Of a stretch of 64,000 nt of DNA, positions 1-9,934 are shown in pieces. The notes under the pieces were generated by a model. The model saw nothing but the letters and a program-made list of their open reading frames with translations, was not told where the DNA came from and did no database searches. This stretch comes from Vibrio chagasii (GTDB lineage Bacteria; Pseudomonadota; Gammaproteobacteria; Enterobacterales; Vibrionaceae), in contig NZ_MSCI01000001.1 of NCBI RefSeq assembly GCF_002954585.1, forward strand, positions 1,116,001-1,180,000, in the 5' to 3' direction. The first letter of the stretch is position 1. Every line of letters starts with the position of its first letter. Position numbers and translations under genes: made by a program.

Positions 1-127
1 TACCCTTGGAATCTCCAAAACTTACCATCGTATCAATTGAAATAGCATAAACTTGGGAGCTAAGTAGAATAATCGCAAGCACCGAAGCACTTATTAGTGT
101 ATTTTTTAAATTAGACATCATTGACAT
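1..127 (-). CDS. Probable fimbrial periplasmic chaperone, 5' end only
   Basis: Partial gene that runs off the left edge; only its first 42 codons are here. The start at 127 is chosen because AAAGG lies five bases upstream; in-frame ATGs at 121 and 118 are alternatives. A hydrophobic signal peptide ending near Val-Tyr-Ala is followed by ISIDTMVSFGDSKG, which resembles the first strand of PapD/EcpB-like fimbrial chaperones (inference, since most of the protein is missing). It begins ten bases after the usher stop codon and so is very likely the fourth gene of the fimbrial operon. A tip subunit is the main alternative. Confidence 0.6.
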   Translation of the reverse strand, partial: MSMMSNLKNTLISASVLAIILLSSQVYAISIDTMVSFGDSKG

Positions 128-136
128 AACCTTTTA

Positions 137-2548
137 CTAACTAGAACAGCGAGCAGATATAAAATAACTATTTGTTTTCGATTGAGAAAAGACACACGGA
201 CCTTCAGATGAAGATAATTGGTAAGTTCCTTTGTTAATAAACTTAACTCTGAAAACACCATCATTAGATAGGGCTTCTACACCTCGACAATCATCTCCAA
301 TACATTGTAAGTTTGTCACTGGTTTACCTTGATTATCACTAACAACATATATTTGGCTATTGTATTGATTAATTTGGCTATCGACTATTAATACTGTGCT
401 AGGGTACATTATCTGAGTACGCGAAGGGTCACTTATATCTAGGTTTTGATATTCAGCATTGAGTTGGATTGTCACTTCATTGTAAGGCTGTAAGCTCACA
501 ATATGCTCGGATATTGCATCAAACTCCCCCATAGATTTACTTCCATTATCGGAAATGACATCGTAATCGACAGTCATGCTATCTAAACCTTGGATTTCAG
601 GAGATAAAATTGCGAATGATTCGCCAGTTTCATCGGTGAAGTTAACGCTATCTGCAGTAAAAATTTGAGTACCCGTAAATGAACCACTAAACATTTTAAT
701 ATCATTGGTTCCGGTATAACCATAAGCATTAAAATGGCCATACCCCTCTTTCTTAAACAATTGCGCAGAAAGAGAAGTCTCTGGCTCGCTCGTTCCCACG
801 GAGCCAGTAACAGTACCTGAATAATCTAAGCTATCACTAGAGTGAGAGTAAGTAAGCGCCGTCTCTGTTCGTTCTTTACCGTTTTTTTCAAAGTTAGTCG
901 AGAATTGAGCCGTCAAATCACGACTAAAGTTATAAGATAGATAGATATTCGTTGAAATATTATCCGGAGTTGAGTTATCCATCATATTATAGTTGAGACT
1001 GAGACCAATATTGCCCCATGATGTCGCCTTCGACCAGCCTGCAATTAAATTATTACTGGTATAGCTACTATTGAAGTCAGAGTTTCCCTCCATTGCTCCT
1101 TTATTCTCTGAGTGTCTATAACTTAAGTAACCAGTACCATGAAAAATCTCTGCTGTTGTACCAATATCATAACGTAAAAAAGAACTTGGACTGTATAGTT
1201 GTGATGCTAGGTCAAGGGCTAATGAACGAGTGTTTTTTTCTAAGGACTCGACAGACAAAGACAGACCAAAATTAAAATCCAATGTGGCTGACTGATATGT
1301 ATCCCCGGTTGAAAAATAGCCCGCGACATAGTCAAGAGAAGTAGATTCCTGGAAAAAATATTTCGCCCCGACATTGGTATAAATATCATCTTTGTCGTGG
1401 AAAGTTAATCCACTTGCCAAAAGAAGATTTTCATCCCATTTATATGTTGAACGAAACTGACCAAAGTTCAATGAAGACATTTCGTTGAAATTATCACTCG
1501 TGACATCAAGCTGACCGACACTCAAGACATAGTCAACGCCCCTAATAGGCAGGTACAGGTCAGGAGTGTTCACAACTCGTCTTGTTTCGTCGACTAAAAC
1601 CTGCTCACCAGACTTCAACACTAATCTGACATCGTAACTGCCATTAGGTAACTCACTGTAATTAATGAATTGTTGGCCTGACGAAACAGCACGAGAAATC
1701 AACAAGCGGTCATCTTGATAAACATCTAACTGACCTGCTCGTAAAGCCATAAAGTACAATTTTAATTGATTGGCTTGACCACCCCGAACTAAATTCCCAC
1801 TGGTACCATAACTGATCCCCGTTGATGCATAGTTTGCCGTTTGATTAAGAAAGTCACTGGTATTAAAGGGGTCGTTCGTACTGGTGTAACCTGCAAACAC
1901 CCGATATGCGTCAAATTCATAATCATAGCCGGCTCTATAAATATCGCCTTTTGAGTGAGAATTTAGTTGTGACTCAACTTGAATAAAACCAAATGGCAAG
2001 CCTATCGTCGTATCATTTTCTGTACTCAAAGAGTTGTTCAAACCTGAACCAGCTTGAGTGTAAATACGCATTTGATTAATCAAAGCATTTTGCTGACGCA
2101 ATGCCGAATAATAAGAATTATTTCTGCCAGACACTGAAAAAACATTAGAACCAAGAAATATTTTCAAAAAACTATTGTCGTAATCAAATGTATATTTAAC
2201 CGAGTGCAAAGTGTTATTAGGTATACAATCAACAATACTCTCTTTGCAGGTAATGTCGGTTGAAACACCTTTTAAGAGGTCAGAAACAATGCTATTAACA
2301 ACCTCATCCTTCAAATTCATCGAGCCTAAAAACCCCTGAACCTTTAATTCATCGCCTATAGTCATCCGAAAATCATCATAGGTAACAAGAGCATTTACTA
2401 TAATGCTTTCCCTCTCTCCAAAAATTTGGATTTTAATATTTCTTTGTTTTTCAGAAAATAAGTCATCAAACCCTTCAGGGTATTGTAATGCTAGTGTTAG
2501 ACTTGGAAATATAATAGTTAACAAACAAAAAACAACAGCAATTCGCAT
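137..2548 (-). CDS. Outer-membrane fimbrial usher, TcfC/EcpC (alpha) type
   Basis: Outer-membrane beta-barrel usher that would accept chaperone-bound subunits and thread the growing fimbria out of the cell. Signal peptide is residues 1-20 (ends LTLA). The 803-residue length is close to EcpC/CooC ushers. A plug/E-set-like segment lies at about 265-330, with GQLDVYQDD and a following NGSYDVRL strand, typical of the TcfC family. Alternating aromatic/polar stretches from about 340 to 690 fit barrel strands. The C-terminal 80 residues form a Cys-containing globular domain (LQCIGDDC, GPCVF, ARCSS). It starts 12 bases after the small subunit gene and ends ten bases before the next start, so it is operonic. 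Substrate and receptor cannot be read from the sequence. Confidence 0.85.
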   Translation of the reverse strand: MRIAVVFCLLTIIFPSLTLALQYPEGFDDLFSEKQRNIKIQIFGERESIIVNALVTYDDFRMTIGDELKVQGFLGSMNLKDEVVNSIVSDLLKGVSTDITCKESIVDCIPNNTLHSVKYTFDYDNSFLKIFLGSNVFSVSGRNNSYYSALRQQNALINQMRIYTQAGSGLNNSLSTENDTTIGLPFGFIQVESQLNSHSKGDIYRAGYDYEFDAYRVFAGYTSTNDPFNTSDFLNQTANYASTGISYGTSGNLVRGGQANQLKLYFMALRAGQLDVYQDDRLLISRAVSSGQQFINYSELPNGSYDVRLVLKSGEQVLVDETRRVVNTPDLYLPIRGVDYVLSVGQLDVTSDNFNEMSSLNFGQFRSTYKWDENLLLASGLTFHDKDDIYTNVGAKYFFQESTSLDYVAGYFSTGDTYQSATLDFNFGLSLSVESLEKNTRSLALDLASQLYSPSSFLRYDIGTTAEIFHGTGYLSYRHSENKGAMEGNSDFNSSYTSNNLIAGWSKATSWGNIGLSLNYNMMDNSTPDNISTNIYLSYNFSRDLTAQFSTNFEKNGKERTETALTYSHSSDSLDYSGTVTGSVGTSEPETSLSAQLFKKEGYGHFNAYGYTGTNDIKMFSGSFTGTQIFTADSVNFTDETGESFAILSPEIQGLDSMTVDYDVISDNGSKSMGEFDAISEHIVSLQPYNEVTIQLNAEYQNLDISDPSRTQIMYPSTVLIVDSQINQYNSQIYVVSDNQGKPVTNLQCIGDDCRGVEALSNDGVFRVKFINKGTYQLSSSEGPCVFSQSKTNSYFISARCSS

Positions 2549-2560
2549 ACTACCTATTCC

Positions 2561-3043
2561 TTAAATTCTTGCTCTTGCCATTATTGAAAGACGACCTTGA
2601 CACTCTTGAAATTGGTTTACTTGCTTAACATCATAAACATCAACACTCAGTGTATGGTTTGATTCATTAGCATTATTTTTAAATTTCAACGCTTTTGAAA
2701 CTGAAAATTCCGTATCATCAACCTTAAACATAACCTTCGGTAAAGTTTCACTTTTTGATTCCGTTTTGCAATATGTTTCAGCATTTAACAATGTCAAGGA
2801 ATAATTATCAAGCGCGGACTTAGAAATCGTCGACTTTACAATAAATGGGATCTTGAGAACCTTAAATTTATTTTTCCCACTCTCATATTCCAGAGTAAAA
2901 TCAGACTGAGGAGTAACAATATCTAGACCATTAATCTTTCTTTTCGAATATATATCAACGGATAAATTTACTGCTCCAATAAAAGGATCTGCCAATCCAG
3001 AAAAACTGAATATTATAAAAGAAAATATTAATAGCCTAGACAT
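2561..3043 (-). CDS. Small secreted protein, probable minor fimbrial subunit
   Basis: 160 residues with a clear signal peptide (1-18, ending SGLA). The rest is rich in alternating hydrophobic/polar beta-strand patterns and has two cysteines (AETYCKT, EFQ-C-QGRL type) that could form a disulfide. The last strand, GRLSIMARARI, looks like the C-terminal strand of pilins that pair with chaperone and usher. I do not recognise a specific family. Its place between the major pilin and the usher, with gaps of about ten bases on both sides, suggests a minor or initiating subunit. A short chaperone-like protein is possible but less likely, because the PapD motifs are absent. Confidence 0.65.
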   Translation of the reverse strand: MSRLLIFSFIIFSFSGLADPFIGAVNLSVDIYSKRKINGLDIVTPQSDFTLEYESGKNKFKVLKIPFIVKSTISKSALDNYSLTLLNAETYCKTESKSETLPKVMFKVDDTEFSVSKALKFKNNANESNHTLSVDVYDVKQVNQFQECQGRLSIMARARI

Positions 3044-3053
3044 TATTTACCGC

Positions 3054-3602
3054 CTACATCCCTGCATCACTAACAACCACCGCTGCATATACTGAGACAT
3101 AATCTCCCGCAGCAGGCACGCCGCCTTTATTCGAAGCGTGCCCTTTTACGGACAATGTTGTGGTGCCAGAGACTTCAGATGATTGTGCATTTTTTGCGAG
3201 TGGTTTTCCATTTGCAGTGATTTCAAAATAACCCTTTGCCCCTTGCTCTTTCATCATATTACTGCTGTTTGATATTTTTAACGAAGTAAGTTCATATTTA
3301 TATTTAATTACCTTAGTTAGGTTGGGTTTGTTATTGGCGCCTAATTCAAAAACGTTAAATGCAATATCCGTGGCATTTTTCAACGTAACAGTACCATCAG
3401 TATCAACATTAAAGTCTAGCTTACCGGCAGCTGGTTCATTACCTGTTGGGCTTGCAATTCTGTACTTTGCTCCTGTCGGAGCAGGTGGAACCTCGCCCTG
3501 CCAAACGAATGTACGAGAAGCATCAACGGCTGCTAATGCTGGGAACGAACTTGAAACGGCTAATGCGACAAGTGCAATGCTCTTTTTATAATTTTTTATC
3601 AT
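3054..3602 (-). CDS. Major fimbrial subunit, CS1/ECP-like
   Basis: 182-residue secreted protein with signal peptide 1-24 (ends FPALA) and a mature region of beta-rich, Ala/Gly/Thr-rich sequence without cysteines, as in CS1- and ECP-type pilins. It ends in a hydrophobic strand (YVSVYAAVVVS) suited to donor-strand exchange. It is the first gene of the leftward fimbrial operon, the usual position for the abundant pilin. The upstream 450 bases are AT-rich with no gene, then an IS remnant. The assignment as pilin rests on context and fold-like pattern, not on a signature motif. Confidence 0.72.
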   Translation of the reverse strand: MIKNYKKSIALVALAVSSSFPALAAVDASRTFVWQGEVPPAPTGAKYRIASPTGNEPAAGKLDFNVDTDGTVTLKNATDIAFNVFELGANNKPNLTKVIKYKYELTSLKISNSSNMMKEQGAKGYFEITANGKPLAKNAQSSEVSGTTTLSVKGHASNKGGVPAAGDYVSVYAAVVVSDAGM

Positions 3603-4050
3603 ACTGACTCCTAAAAACCATAACGCAAATTAACAACTAATTGACTAAAAATAACATTAAGCCAACAACTAAATAGTGACAATCAATATGTAACAAGTCA
3701 ACGCAGAAATTAACAAAAAAACTGGTAATACCAGATAAATATATTAGTTGATTAACTCTAAAAACTTATTTATTAACAAAAAAAATAAGCAAATCGATAA
3801 CAAATAACATCATATTTGAACAGTTCTTAAGCATTGCTTTTTGATTTAATGATTAAATAAACACACAATTTTAACGTGTATAAAAAGATAAAATTGAATA
3901 ATTACCGCGTCCATTCAAAAAAAACTTGGTAGAAAATTTAAAGTTTCCTTAATTACAGAGGTTTACTGAGACTATTATCTGAACACCCGAACTTTACTGC
4001 TGAACAATCTGGTAGAAAATCTCTGTATGAATGAATTTTATCTATCTGAA
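3603..4050. other. AT-rich gap upstream of the fimbrial operon
   Basis: No gene seen. The stretch is very A/T-rich with many poly-A and poly-T runs, typical of H-NS-bound horizontally acquired promoters in Vibrio (inference). The fimbrial promoter must lie here, but no single convincing -35/-10 pair stands out. Confidence 0.5.
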
Positions 4051-5257
4051 GGGTGTGCGCATACCCATATTCAGAAAGTCAATAATAGTTTCAACACTTG
4101 ACAGCTGTCATTACTAAAACTTTGACACCGAATGCTCTCGGACTATCTTGTATATACTCTTTCAACTTGAAGATGCAGGTATCAGTACCTGAAAATTATC
4201 TGTAATTCTGGATACAAGTGAGCCTGCAACTTCTGGTAACGTCACATCGAAAAACTTTTTGATAGCAGAAGTGCATGCTGTTTTGGAGGGAAAATAGACA
4301 TTGTTCCTCACATGCTCATTCATTACTTTCCAAAGCCGCTCTATTGGATTTAAGTTTGGGCTGTATGGGGGTAAGTAATGAAGCTCTATATTGAGTACTT
4401 TTGCCGCATTCCTAACCATTTCTTACCGATGGTAGGCCGCACCATCAAGCACATTATGCACGGTTTGCTCTAGTGGATAATGCTCTTTCTTGAGTTTCCA
4501 AAAGAAGCGAACAATGCTCTCGCTATCTATCGTTTCATAAGTATCTGTGATCGTCGCGCTGATGTTTTTCAATGACAGAGCACCGATTAGGTTCACTCGA
4601 GTGCGGCTACCTGTCGTTTCAATTAGCTTATCCTGTCCCTTACGGATCCAACCACAGCTAAGTTTTGTTGATTGAGTTGGATGAACGGCGTCCATGAAAA
4701 GTACAGGCGCATCCTTGGGCTTAAGTACCTCGTTTTAATACTCGATAAATGCTTGCTGCTCTTTAGGCTTTAGTTTACGTGGTACACCTTTGGGCTTTTT
4801 GTATACAAAACCGTGGTGATGTAACCACTTATTCATCCCAGAAACGGTGTAGCTCACACTGAATTCAGCTTCGACGTAAGTAATGATTTGACGCGTATGA
4901 AAATAGGCATTCTCAGTCAAATGCTCGATGAGCTGAATCGTCTGAGTATCAGAAAGTAGACTCTGGCTCCCGCCATTCTCAGGTTTAAGTTTTTCAGATA
5001 GAGCATAATCACTAAAATGACGAGAAACTGTAGATTCATGGATACGAAGGGCTTGAGAGATCATAGTCGGACTCCAACCTTCGGAAGCTAGCAAGACAGC
5101 TTTTATACGGTCGCATACTCGACGATCACGCTCAGTATTGTGCATCTGTTCGAGTTGTTGTTTTTACTCAGGAGTTAGCACCATTTTCATGGTGAGTAGC
5201 ATGATCCTGATTTCATTGAAAATCAAGCATCTCCAATGATCACGGGTATAGACACTC
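4051..5257 (-). mobile_element. Decayed IS630-family insertion sequence
   Basis: About 1.2 kb holding a dead IS630-type transposase. Candidate terminal inverted repeats are 4051-4073 and 5237-5257: both outer ends read G(A/G)GTGT, then a short variable part, then ATACCC, with the two copies differing by a two-base indel. The size fits IS630 elements. No clear TA target duplication is preserved, so the ends are approximate. Confidence 0.65.
4162..5190 (-). pseudogene. IS630-family transposase with three in-frame stops
   Basis: One continuous reading frame of about 342 codons from ATG 5190, interrupted by TAA at 5164-5166, 4735-4737 and 4423-4425 but with no frameshift. The N-terminal part has the IS630 helix-turn-helix (SEGWSPTMISQALRIHEST). 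The catalytic DDE remains readable: FMDAVHP for the first Asp, LDGAAYHR for the second, and PPYSPNLNPIERLW for the Glu. The stops plausibly come from single changes (for example TCA to TAA after YHR). A transposase needs the whole frame, so this copy should be inactive. It separates the fimbrial operon from the regulators to its right. Confidence 0.85.
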
Positions 5258-5519
5258 AACATTCACAATATTCTAAAAACGACTATGAAGAATAATTATA
5301 ATTTTATACTATCAGAATAAGTTTACGGCTTATCAGTTTGAGAAATAAAACATCCGATATCTTTGATATCGAGAACCCAACCAACGTGAACATTCAATTA
5401 CGCTAGGTGCAATATTATTCATATTGGTAAAGCAGGGTTCCTCTACTGATTATGAGATGGGATTTGCAACATTAATCGGTTTATAAAATATAAAATACAG
5501 CCAAGAAAGATTTAGCAGT

Positions 5520-6026
5520 CTATTTTAAAAGTTTCTTATAAATTTCGATAATATTATCTACAGTAAAACTCATATTTTCTGAAGACAACATAACACCAGG
5601 GTATGCGTTTAAACTGACTAATACAACTAAGTAACTTTCATAATCGGTTGATTCTACATCTGTACAAAGTTTTAGATAAGAGTAAATGATGTCAAAAAAC
5701 TCTTCCTTAATGTCGGACTTTAATAGAATCAACTTGTTTATTGAAACTGAATATCTGTAGTTCTCCACAAAAATAGATGTAAAAATAAGGACCAACTCTT
5801 TGAAGGTCAACTTATCAATTAATCTAATTCGTTGTTCAAGTATGTAGGCGTATGATTCAATAAACAATTGTTCTTTGTTTTCATAGTAATAATATAATAG
5901 TGACGATGATACATTTGCAGATTTAGCAATCTCTGCGATTTTAACATCACTATAACTTAATGAGGAAAAGTGTAAAAAAGCACTTTCCATTATTTTATTT
6001 CTTTTTAAAAGTTCCTTTGATTTCAT
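5520..6026 (-). CDS. TetR-family regulator, copy A
   Basis: 168 residues. N-terminal TetR helix-turn-helix at about 10-50: KIAEIAKSANVSSSLLYYYYENKEQL, with the family's K(I/V)..IA..A.VS...(I/L)YYY...K pattern. The C-terminal ligand/dimer half is short and very rich in Ile/Leu/Tyr, without a recognisable ligand pocket. It is clearly paralogous to the equally long protein at 7731-8237. TetR proteins usually repress a neighbour or themselves; here the nearest intact leftward target is the fimbrial operon, though an IS remnant lies between (inference). Codon use is strongly AT-biased compared with the mal or bat genes, consistent with acquired DNA. Confidence 0.85.
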   Translation of the reverse strand: MKSKELLKRNKIMESAFLHFSSLSYSDVKIAEIAKSANVSSSLLYYYYENKEQLFIESYAYILEQRIRLIDKLTFKELVLIFTSIFVENYRYSVSINKLILLKSDIKEEFFDIIYSYLKLCTDVESTDYESYLVVLVSLNAYPGVMLSSENMSFTVDNIIEIYKKLLK

Positions 6027-6673
6027 TAAAGCTCGCTATTTCAAAAAATAAATCTGGTCAATTTATAGAAAAAAACTTTCAATTTAACCACTTAAAACAT
6101 AGATCAATTATTAACAGTCGTATAAAAATGTCAAATTATAAAATTGACAAAAAACTCATTCGACCAGTTGTTAATTAAAAGTTAAAACCTACGAAAACAA
6201 CACTTTCGGTAGTGGATTTTCAGTAGGAATCATAAAAAGATAACTTTTTAAAGGTATTTTAATGGTATTTTTACGAGGCAAAATCGATTATTGTAGTTCA
6301 AAGCAATCTTGAAAGTTGAAAATAACGGCGATAAATTCAATATTTTTTTTCTAACTTGAATTGGCTTAGTAAAAAAAGATAATGAGATTCATTTACTACG
6401 TCAGAAATCTGCTTCATCTACCGAATAAAGACCTTTTTATTCAATCTATATTCTTATATGGGGCTTTTAATTTACTAACTATCAAATTTATTTAGAGAGG
6501 GGTGAACATGGCCTCTACATCCTTGATGTAAGATATACACTTGAATTTTCCTTAATTAAGCATAAGGAAATGTAAGCATTCTAATTAGATATTTAATTTA
6601 TGATTCCATTTACAATCATTTTTGGAACTGAGATCAAATATTGTTTAATCGTATGTATGAAATAGACGAAGAA
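6027..6673. other. Gene-poor gap
   Basis: No convincing gene. AT-rich with many short homopolymers. One eight-codon mini-ORF at 6508-6531 follows an excellent ribosome-binding sequence (AGAGAGGGGTGAAC) but ends at once; it may be a remnant. Confidence 0.4.
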
Positions 6674-7712
6674 GGCGTTGTTGCCTAAAATAGTTGAACC
6701 TTTTCCAAGTCCTGCGATCTGATCATTTGAAACGATTGGAATGGTGGTGATATGGGTAAATCAAACAAGAAGATAACTAACTGGTCGGAGTACAATAAGG
6801 CTCTTTGTAAACGTGGTTCGGTTACATTCTGGATAGAGGATTCAGCCGTAGATGCATGGTGATGCAAAACCCATCATGGTAGGCGTGGGAGAGGCTTTCA
6901 GTACTCTGATACAGCGATTGAAACCGCCTTGATGATTAAGGGCATCTTCACTATTCCTTTACGTGCTCTTCAAGGCTTTATCGACTCTATCTTTGAGCTA
7001 TTAGATGTTCCACTAACGTCCCCTGATTATACCTGTATCTATAAACGCTCGAAGACAGTTCAGGTCAAATATCGCAATAAATCGAGAGGGGCTTTTCGCC
7101 ATATAGCCATTGATTCTGCTGGCCTCAAAGTCTTTCGTCAGGGTGAGTGGAAAGTGAATAAGCATGGTGCAGAAATGTAGGACATGGCGTAAACTGCACT
7201 TAGCTGTAGATGTGGATACTCACGAACCGATGAGTGCGGAAGTCGGTCTTGTAAATGTAGGCGATAGTGAAGTGTTACCGACGTTACTCAACCCACTACG
7301 TTGAAAGGTCGCTGCCGTACCCGCCGATGGAGTATATGACACAAAAATGGCTACGAGACTCTGAAAAAATAAAGACTGTACTTCGTTAATACCGCCTCGA
7401 AAGAATGCAGCTCTTTGGGAAGACGGTCATCCCAGAAACAAAACGGTAATAACTCTGAGAGATGGAACAATATCGAAATGGAGAACAGAGTCTGGTTATC
7501 ACTATCGTTCAATATCTGAAACTGTTATGTCCCGATATAAAGGACTAACAAGCAGTTAATTGAGCTTGAGATGTTACAACGCTCAACTGGGCGAAATCAT
7601 GGCGAATGTCAAAGCGATTAACAAAGTCATAGGACTAGGTATGCCCGTTAGAAATTAACGGATAGCTACATATGGTATCGTTGATCTTCAAGCTGATTCG
7701 ATCAACAACACC
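6674..7712 (+). mobile_element. Decayed IS5-family (IS903-like) insertion sequence
   Basis: About 1.04 kb, the size of IS903-group elements. Ends are supported by near-perfect inverted 10-mers: GGCGTTGTTG at 6674-6683 and the complement of GGTGTTGTTG at 7703-7712, the familiar GGC-TTGTTG terminus of this group. The nine bases flanking each end do not match, so no target duplication survives. Confidence 0.75.
6752..7658 (+). pseudogene. IS5/IS903-type transposase, broken
   Basis: Reads from ATG 6752 as an IS5-family transposase: NWSEYNKAL, then a nonsense TGA after DAWW near 6860, then RGRGFQYSDTAIETALMIKGIF and RALQGFIDSIFELL, the family's conserved N-terminal block. The frame stops at TAG 7178. 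The catalytic part resumes in another frame with TWRKLHLAVDVDTHEP and VAAVPADGVYDTK, followed by more shifts, and the gene ends as INKVIGLGMPVRN at 7658. Loss of frame at several places rules out an active transposase. Confidence 0.85.
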
Positions 7713-7730
7713 ACTACAAACTAGCGAGTA

Positions 7731-8237
7731 CTACTTAAGCAACTTATTATAGGCTTCAAGCAAATTATGCATCTTAAAATTGGCTTCCTTGGGGCATGAC
7801 ATTACTTCCTGACTGGGTATCAAGCCCATTAGAACCGCTAAATATGTATCGTAATCTGTCAATTTAATATCACTACATAACTTAAAACAAGAATACACAA
7901 CTTCATGTATATCGTGCTTGGCATCGCGATTAGAAGAAGCAACCTCACTAATTGATGCAGAGAACTTATAGTTTTCCAGAAAAACTGATGTATACAATAA
8001 CACTAACTTCTTAAAGGTAAGCTTACTAACCGACTTTACTCTTTGATTGATAATATGAGCATAAGACTCTACAAATAAGTGCTCTTTGCTTTCATAATAA
8101 TAATAAATCAGGGATGGCGAAACACCTGCAGAGTTTGCGATTGCGTTTACTTTTACATTTCTATAACTAGTTTTTGAAAAATGGGCTATTGCACTTTGAA
8201 GTATTTTTTTTCTTTTTACTGCTTCACTTGGCTTCAT
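7731..8237 (-). CDS. TetR-family regulator, copy B
   Basis: 168 residues, the same length as copy A and alignable along its whole length. The helix-turn-helix (VNAIANSAGVSPSLIYYYYESKEHLF) is the best conserved part; KLTFK(K/E)LVL and the terminal YNKLLK/YKKLLK are also shared. The C-terminal ligand half has diverged more, as expected if the two copies sense different signals or have lost sensing. It sits 18 bases beyond the end of the IS5-type remnant, so the pair may have been split by that insertion. Target unknown. Confidence 0.85.
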   Translation of the reverse strand: MKPSEAVKRKKILQSAIAHFSKTSYRNVKVNAIANSAGVSPSLIYYYYESKEHLFVESYAHIINQRVKSVSKLTFKKLVLLYTSVFLENYKFSASISEVASSNRDAKHDIHEVVYSCFKLCSDIKLTDYDTYLAVLMGLIPSQEVMSCPKEANFKMHNLLEAYNKLLK

Positions 8238-9046
8238 GTTTTGTACGGCTCAATATTGACTTATTTAAATCAACTATGATTTATAATGAAAAGTTAGATT
8301 TACGAAAAGTCACCCTAACTATTTACATAGAAAATACATAATTAACGCCATGTTCACTTAACTAAACACTTTGAATTATATTGCTGTAGATAAAAGCATT
8401 ACAATTAAGAGCCTTTACCATCGCATACCAAATTGCTATTCAAGCCATCGTCCTGCACTGCATTACTTTCATCATCAAGGCTATTAGTTTAACCAATAAC
8501 TACTGCAATAAAACTAAGAGTAATACTGATGTACTGTCTATCCACCTTAATGATCAGACCAGTTTTAGAACGTGTAAATGATAAGCTCTCCATTTGGTAC
8601 GTTGTTAGTTAAAATCGGAGCGCATTAACCTCTAAATCAAACAAAAAAAACTAATTAAAATATAACAAAAACCTAAAAATATATAAAAATACATAAAAAA
8701 ACACATAAGTTACTGATAATAATATCAAAAATATAATCATAAAAATTTACAAGAAAGCCATAACAACTTCACGCCTCTTCTCGGTCTGGCCTAACTAGCC
8801 GTAGCTTAGTTTCATATCAAACAACCAACTTATGCCGCTTTATATTAATATATCTCAATATGATCGTTTTTAGCTTCTGGAGGAAAGCCTCTTTTCATCC
8901 TTTAGTCATTTTGATTAAGTCTCTCCTTTCCCCTTTAAAGAAAGACTTTAAGTGTCATAGTTCTGTATTTTACTTATATAAGGTAGCACTGGGATAATAT
9001 TTACTGTAATTGCTTATTCTTAATATTTTGCAATGCCCGTAGTTAA
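8238..9046. other. Gene-free stretch of about 800 bases
   Basis: No gene, RNA gene or repeat recognised on either strand. It is AT-rich, with long A runs around 8640-8760. It probably carries the promoter of TetR copy B at its left end and otherwise looks like eroded accessory DNA. Confidence 0.45.
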
Positions 9047-9835
9047 TCACAACAAACGGTTTTTATACTGCTCAGGAGTTTGACCTGAATACTTCTTGAA
9101 CATACTGATGAAAGGGCTGGCTTGGTTGTAGCCTAATGTAAGCGCAACTTCTTTAACCGATTGCCCATTTCTTAGCAGATCCATTGAGTATAAATAACGA
9201 ACACGCAGTCGCCATTCAGTAAAACTCATACCTAATTCACTCTGGCAATGACGCGACAAAGTGCGCTCGGTAGTATGGACTTTCTCCGCCCAATCTTTCA
9301 ACGAAACTTCATCCGTTGGGTTTTCTTCTATCGCCGCTAAAATAGGCGCAAGGTATTTGTTGTCGGTTGAAGGTAAGAAGTGGTGTTCAACTTGACGCTC
9401 TGCGAGTTGATCCAATAAGACCTGAACCAGTCTCTTGTCTGGTTCGGTTTGTGCCACGTTGATATCACGCTGACGAAAGTCATCAATGATCGAAGAGACT
9501 ATCGGCGTGATCTTAATTAGGCTGGTCTTTTCTGGCAGGTGCTGAGTTAGCTCTGGGGCGATATTCAGTGAGCAGTAATCAAGCGGTTTACGGTTATAAC
9601 TGCAGTGCCTAACCCCTGCTGGCACCCAAATAGCGAGATGTGGCGGCGCCAAGAAACGAGTTCCCTCGGCCTCCATTTCAAGAATCCCACCACTGATCAA
9701 CTGAACCTGTCCCCAAGGGTGACTGTGGACACGCGTTTCAGTATTCGATAAGAACGCTTCAAAATTCATAAATACGTTGGATGGTGCCTTATCAATTGAT
9801 AAGGATGGGTGAAGGTTTCTTGGGTGTTTTTTCAA
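9047..9835 (-). CDS. AraC-family regulator with cupin sensor domain
   Basis: 262 residues. An N-terminal cupin-like half (about 20-100) has SHPWGQVQLISGG and PAGVRHC, the usual metal/ligand-fold pattern of AraC_binding proteins. The C-terminal double helix-turn-helix (about 165-262) has SLKDWAEKVHTTERTLSRHCQSELG, VALTLGYNQASPFISMFKKYSGQTPEQYK. The start is TTG at 9835 after AGGAAGACAAG. It is divergent from the EamA exporter with starts about 100 bases apart, the classic layout of a regulator controlling a neighbouring transporter, so it most likely regulates that exporter (inference). Inducer unknown. Confidence 0.88.
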   Translation of the reverse strand: MKKHPRNLHPSLSIDKAPSNVFMNFEAFLSNTETRVHSHPWGQVQLISGGILEMEAEGTRFLAPPHLAIWVPAGVRHCSYNRKPLDYCSLNIAPELTQHLPEKTSLIKITPIVSSIIDDFRQRDINVAQTEPDKRLVQVLLDQLAERQVEHHFLPSTDNKYLAPILAAIEENPTDEVSLKDWAEKVHTTERTLSRHCQSELGMSFTEWRLRVRYLYSMDLLRNGQSVKEVALTLGYNQASPFISMFKKYSGQTPEQYKNRLL

Positions 9836-9934
9836 ACTTGTCTTCCTATCGCGCCTGATGTCTTTTTAAAGATATCTGTAAGTATAACGACCTGTCAAAC
9901 TAGCCGCATCAACTCATTTTGCGATGGAATTCAC

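Noticed and set aside
6508..6531. Eight-codon ORF after a near-perfect ribosome-binding site
   Set aside because: Too short to call a gene; no downstream gene that it could lead, and the area is eroded accessory DNA.
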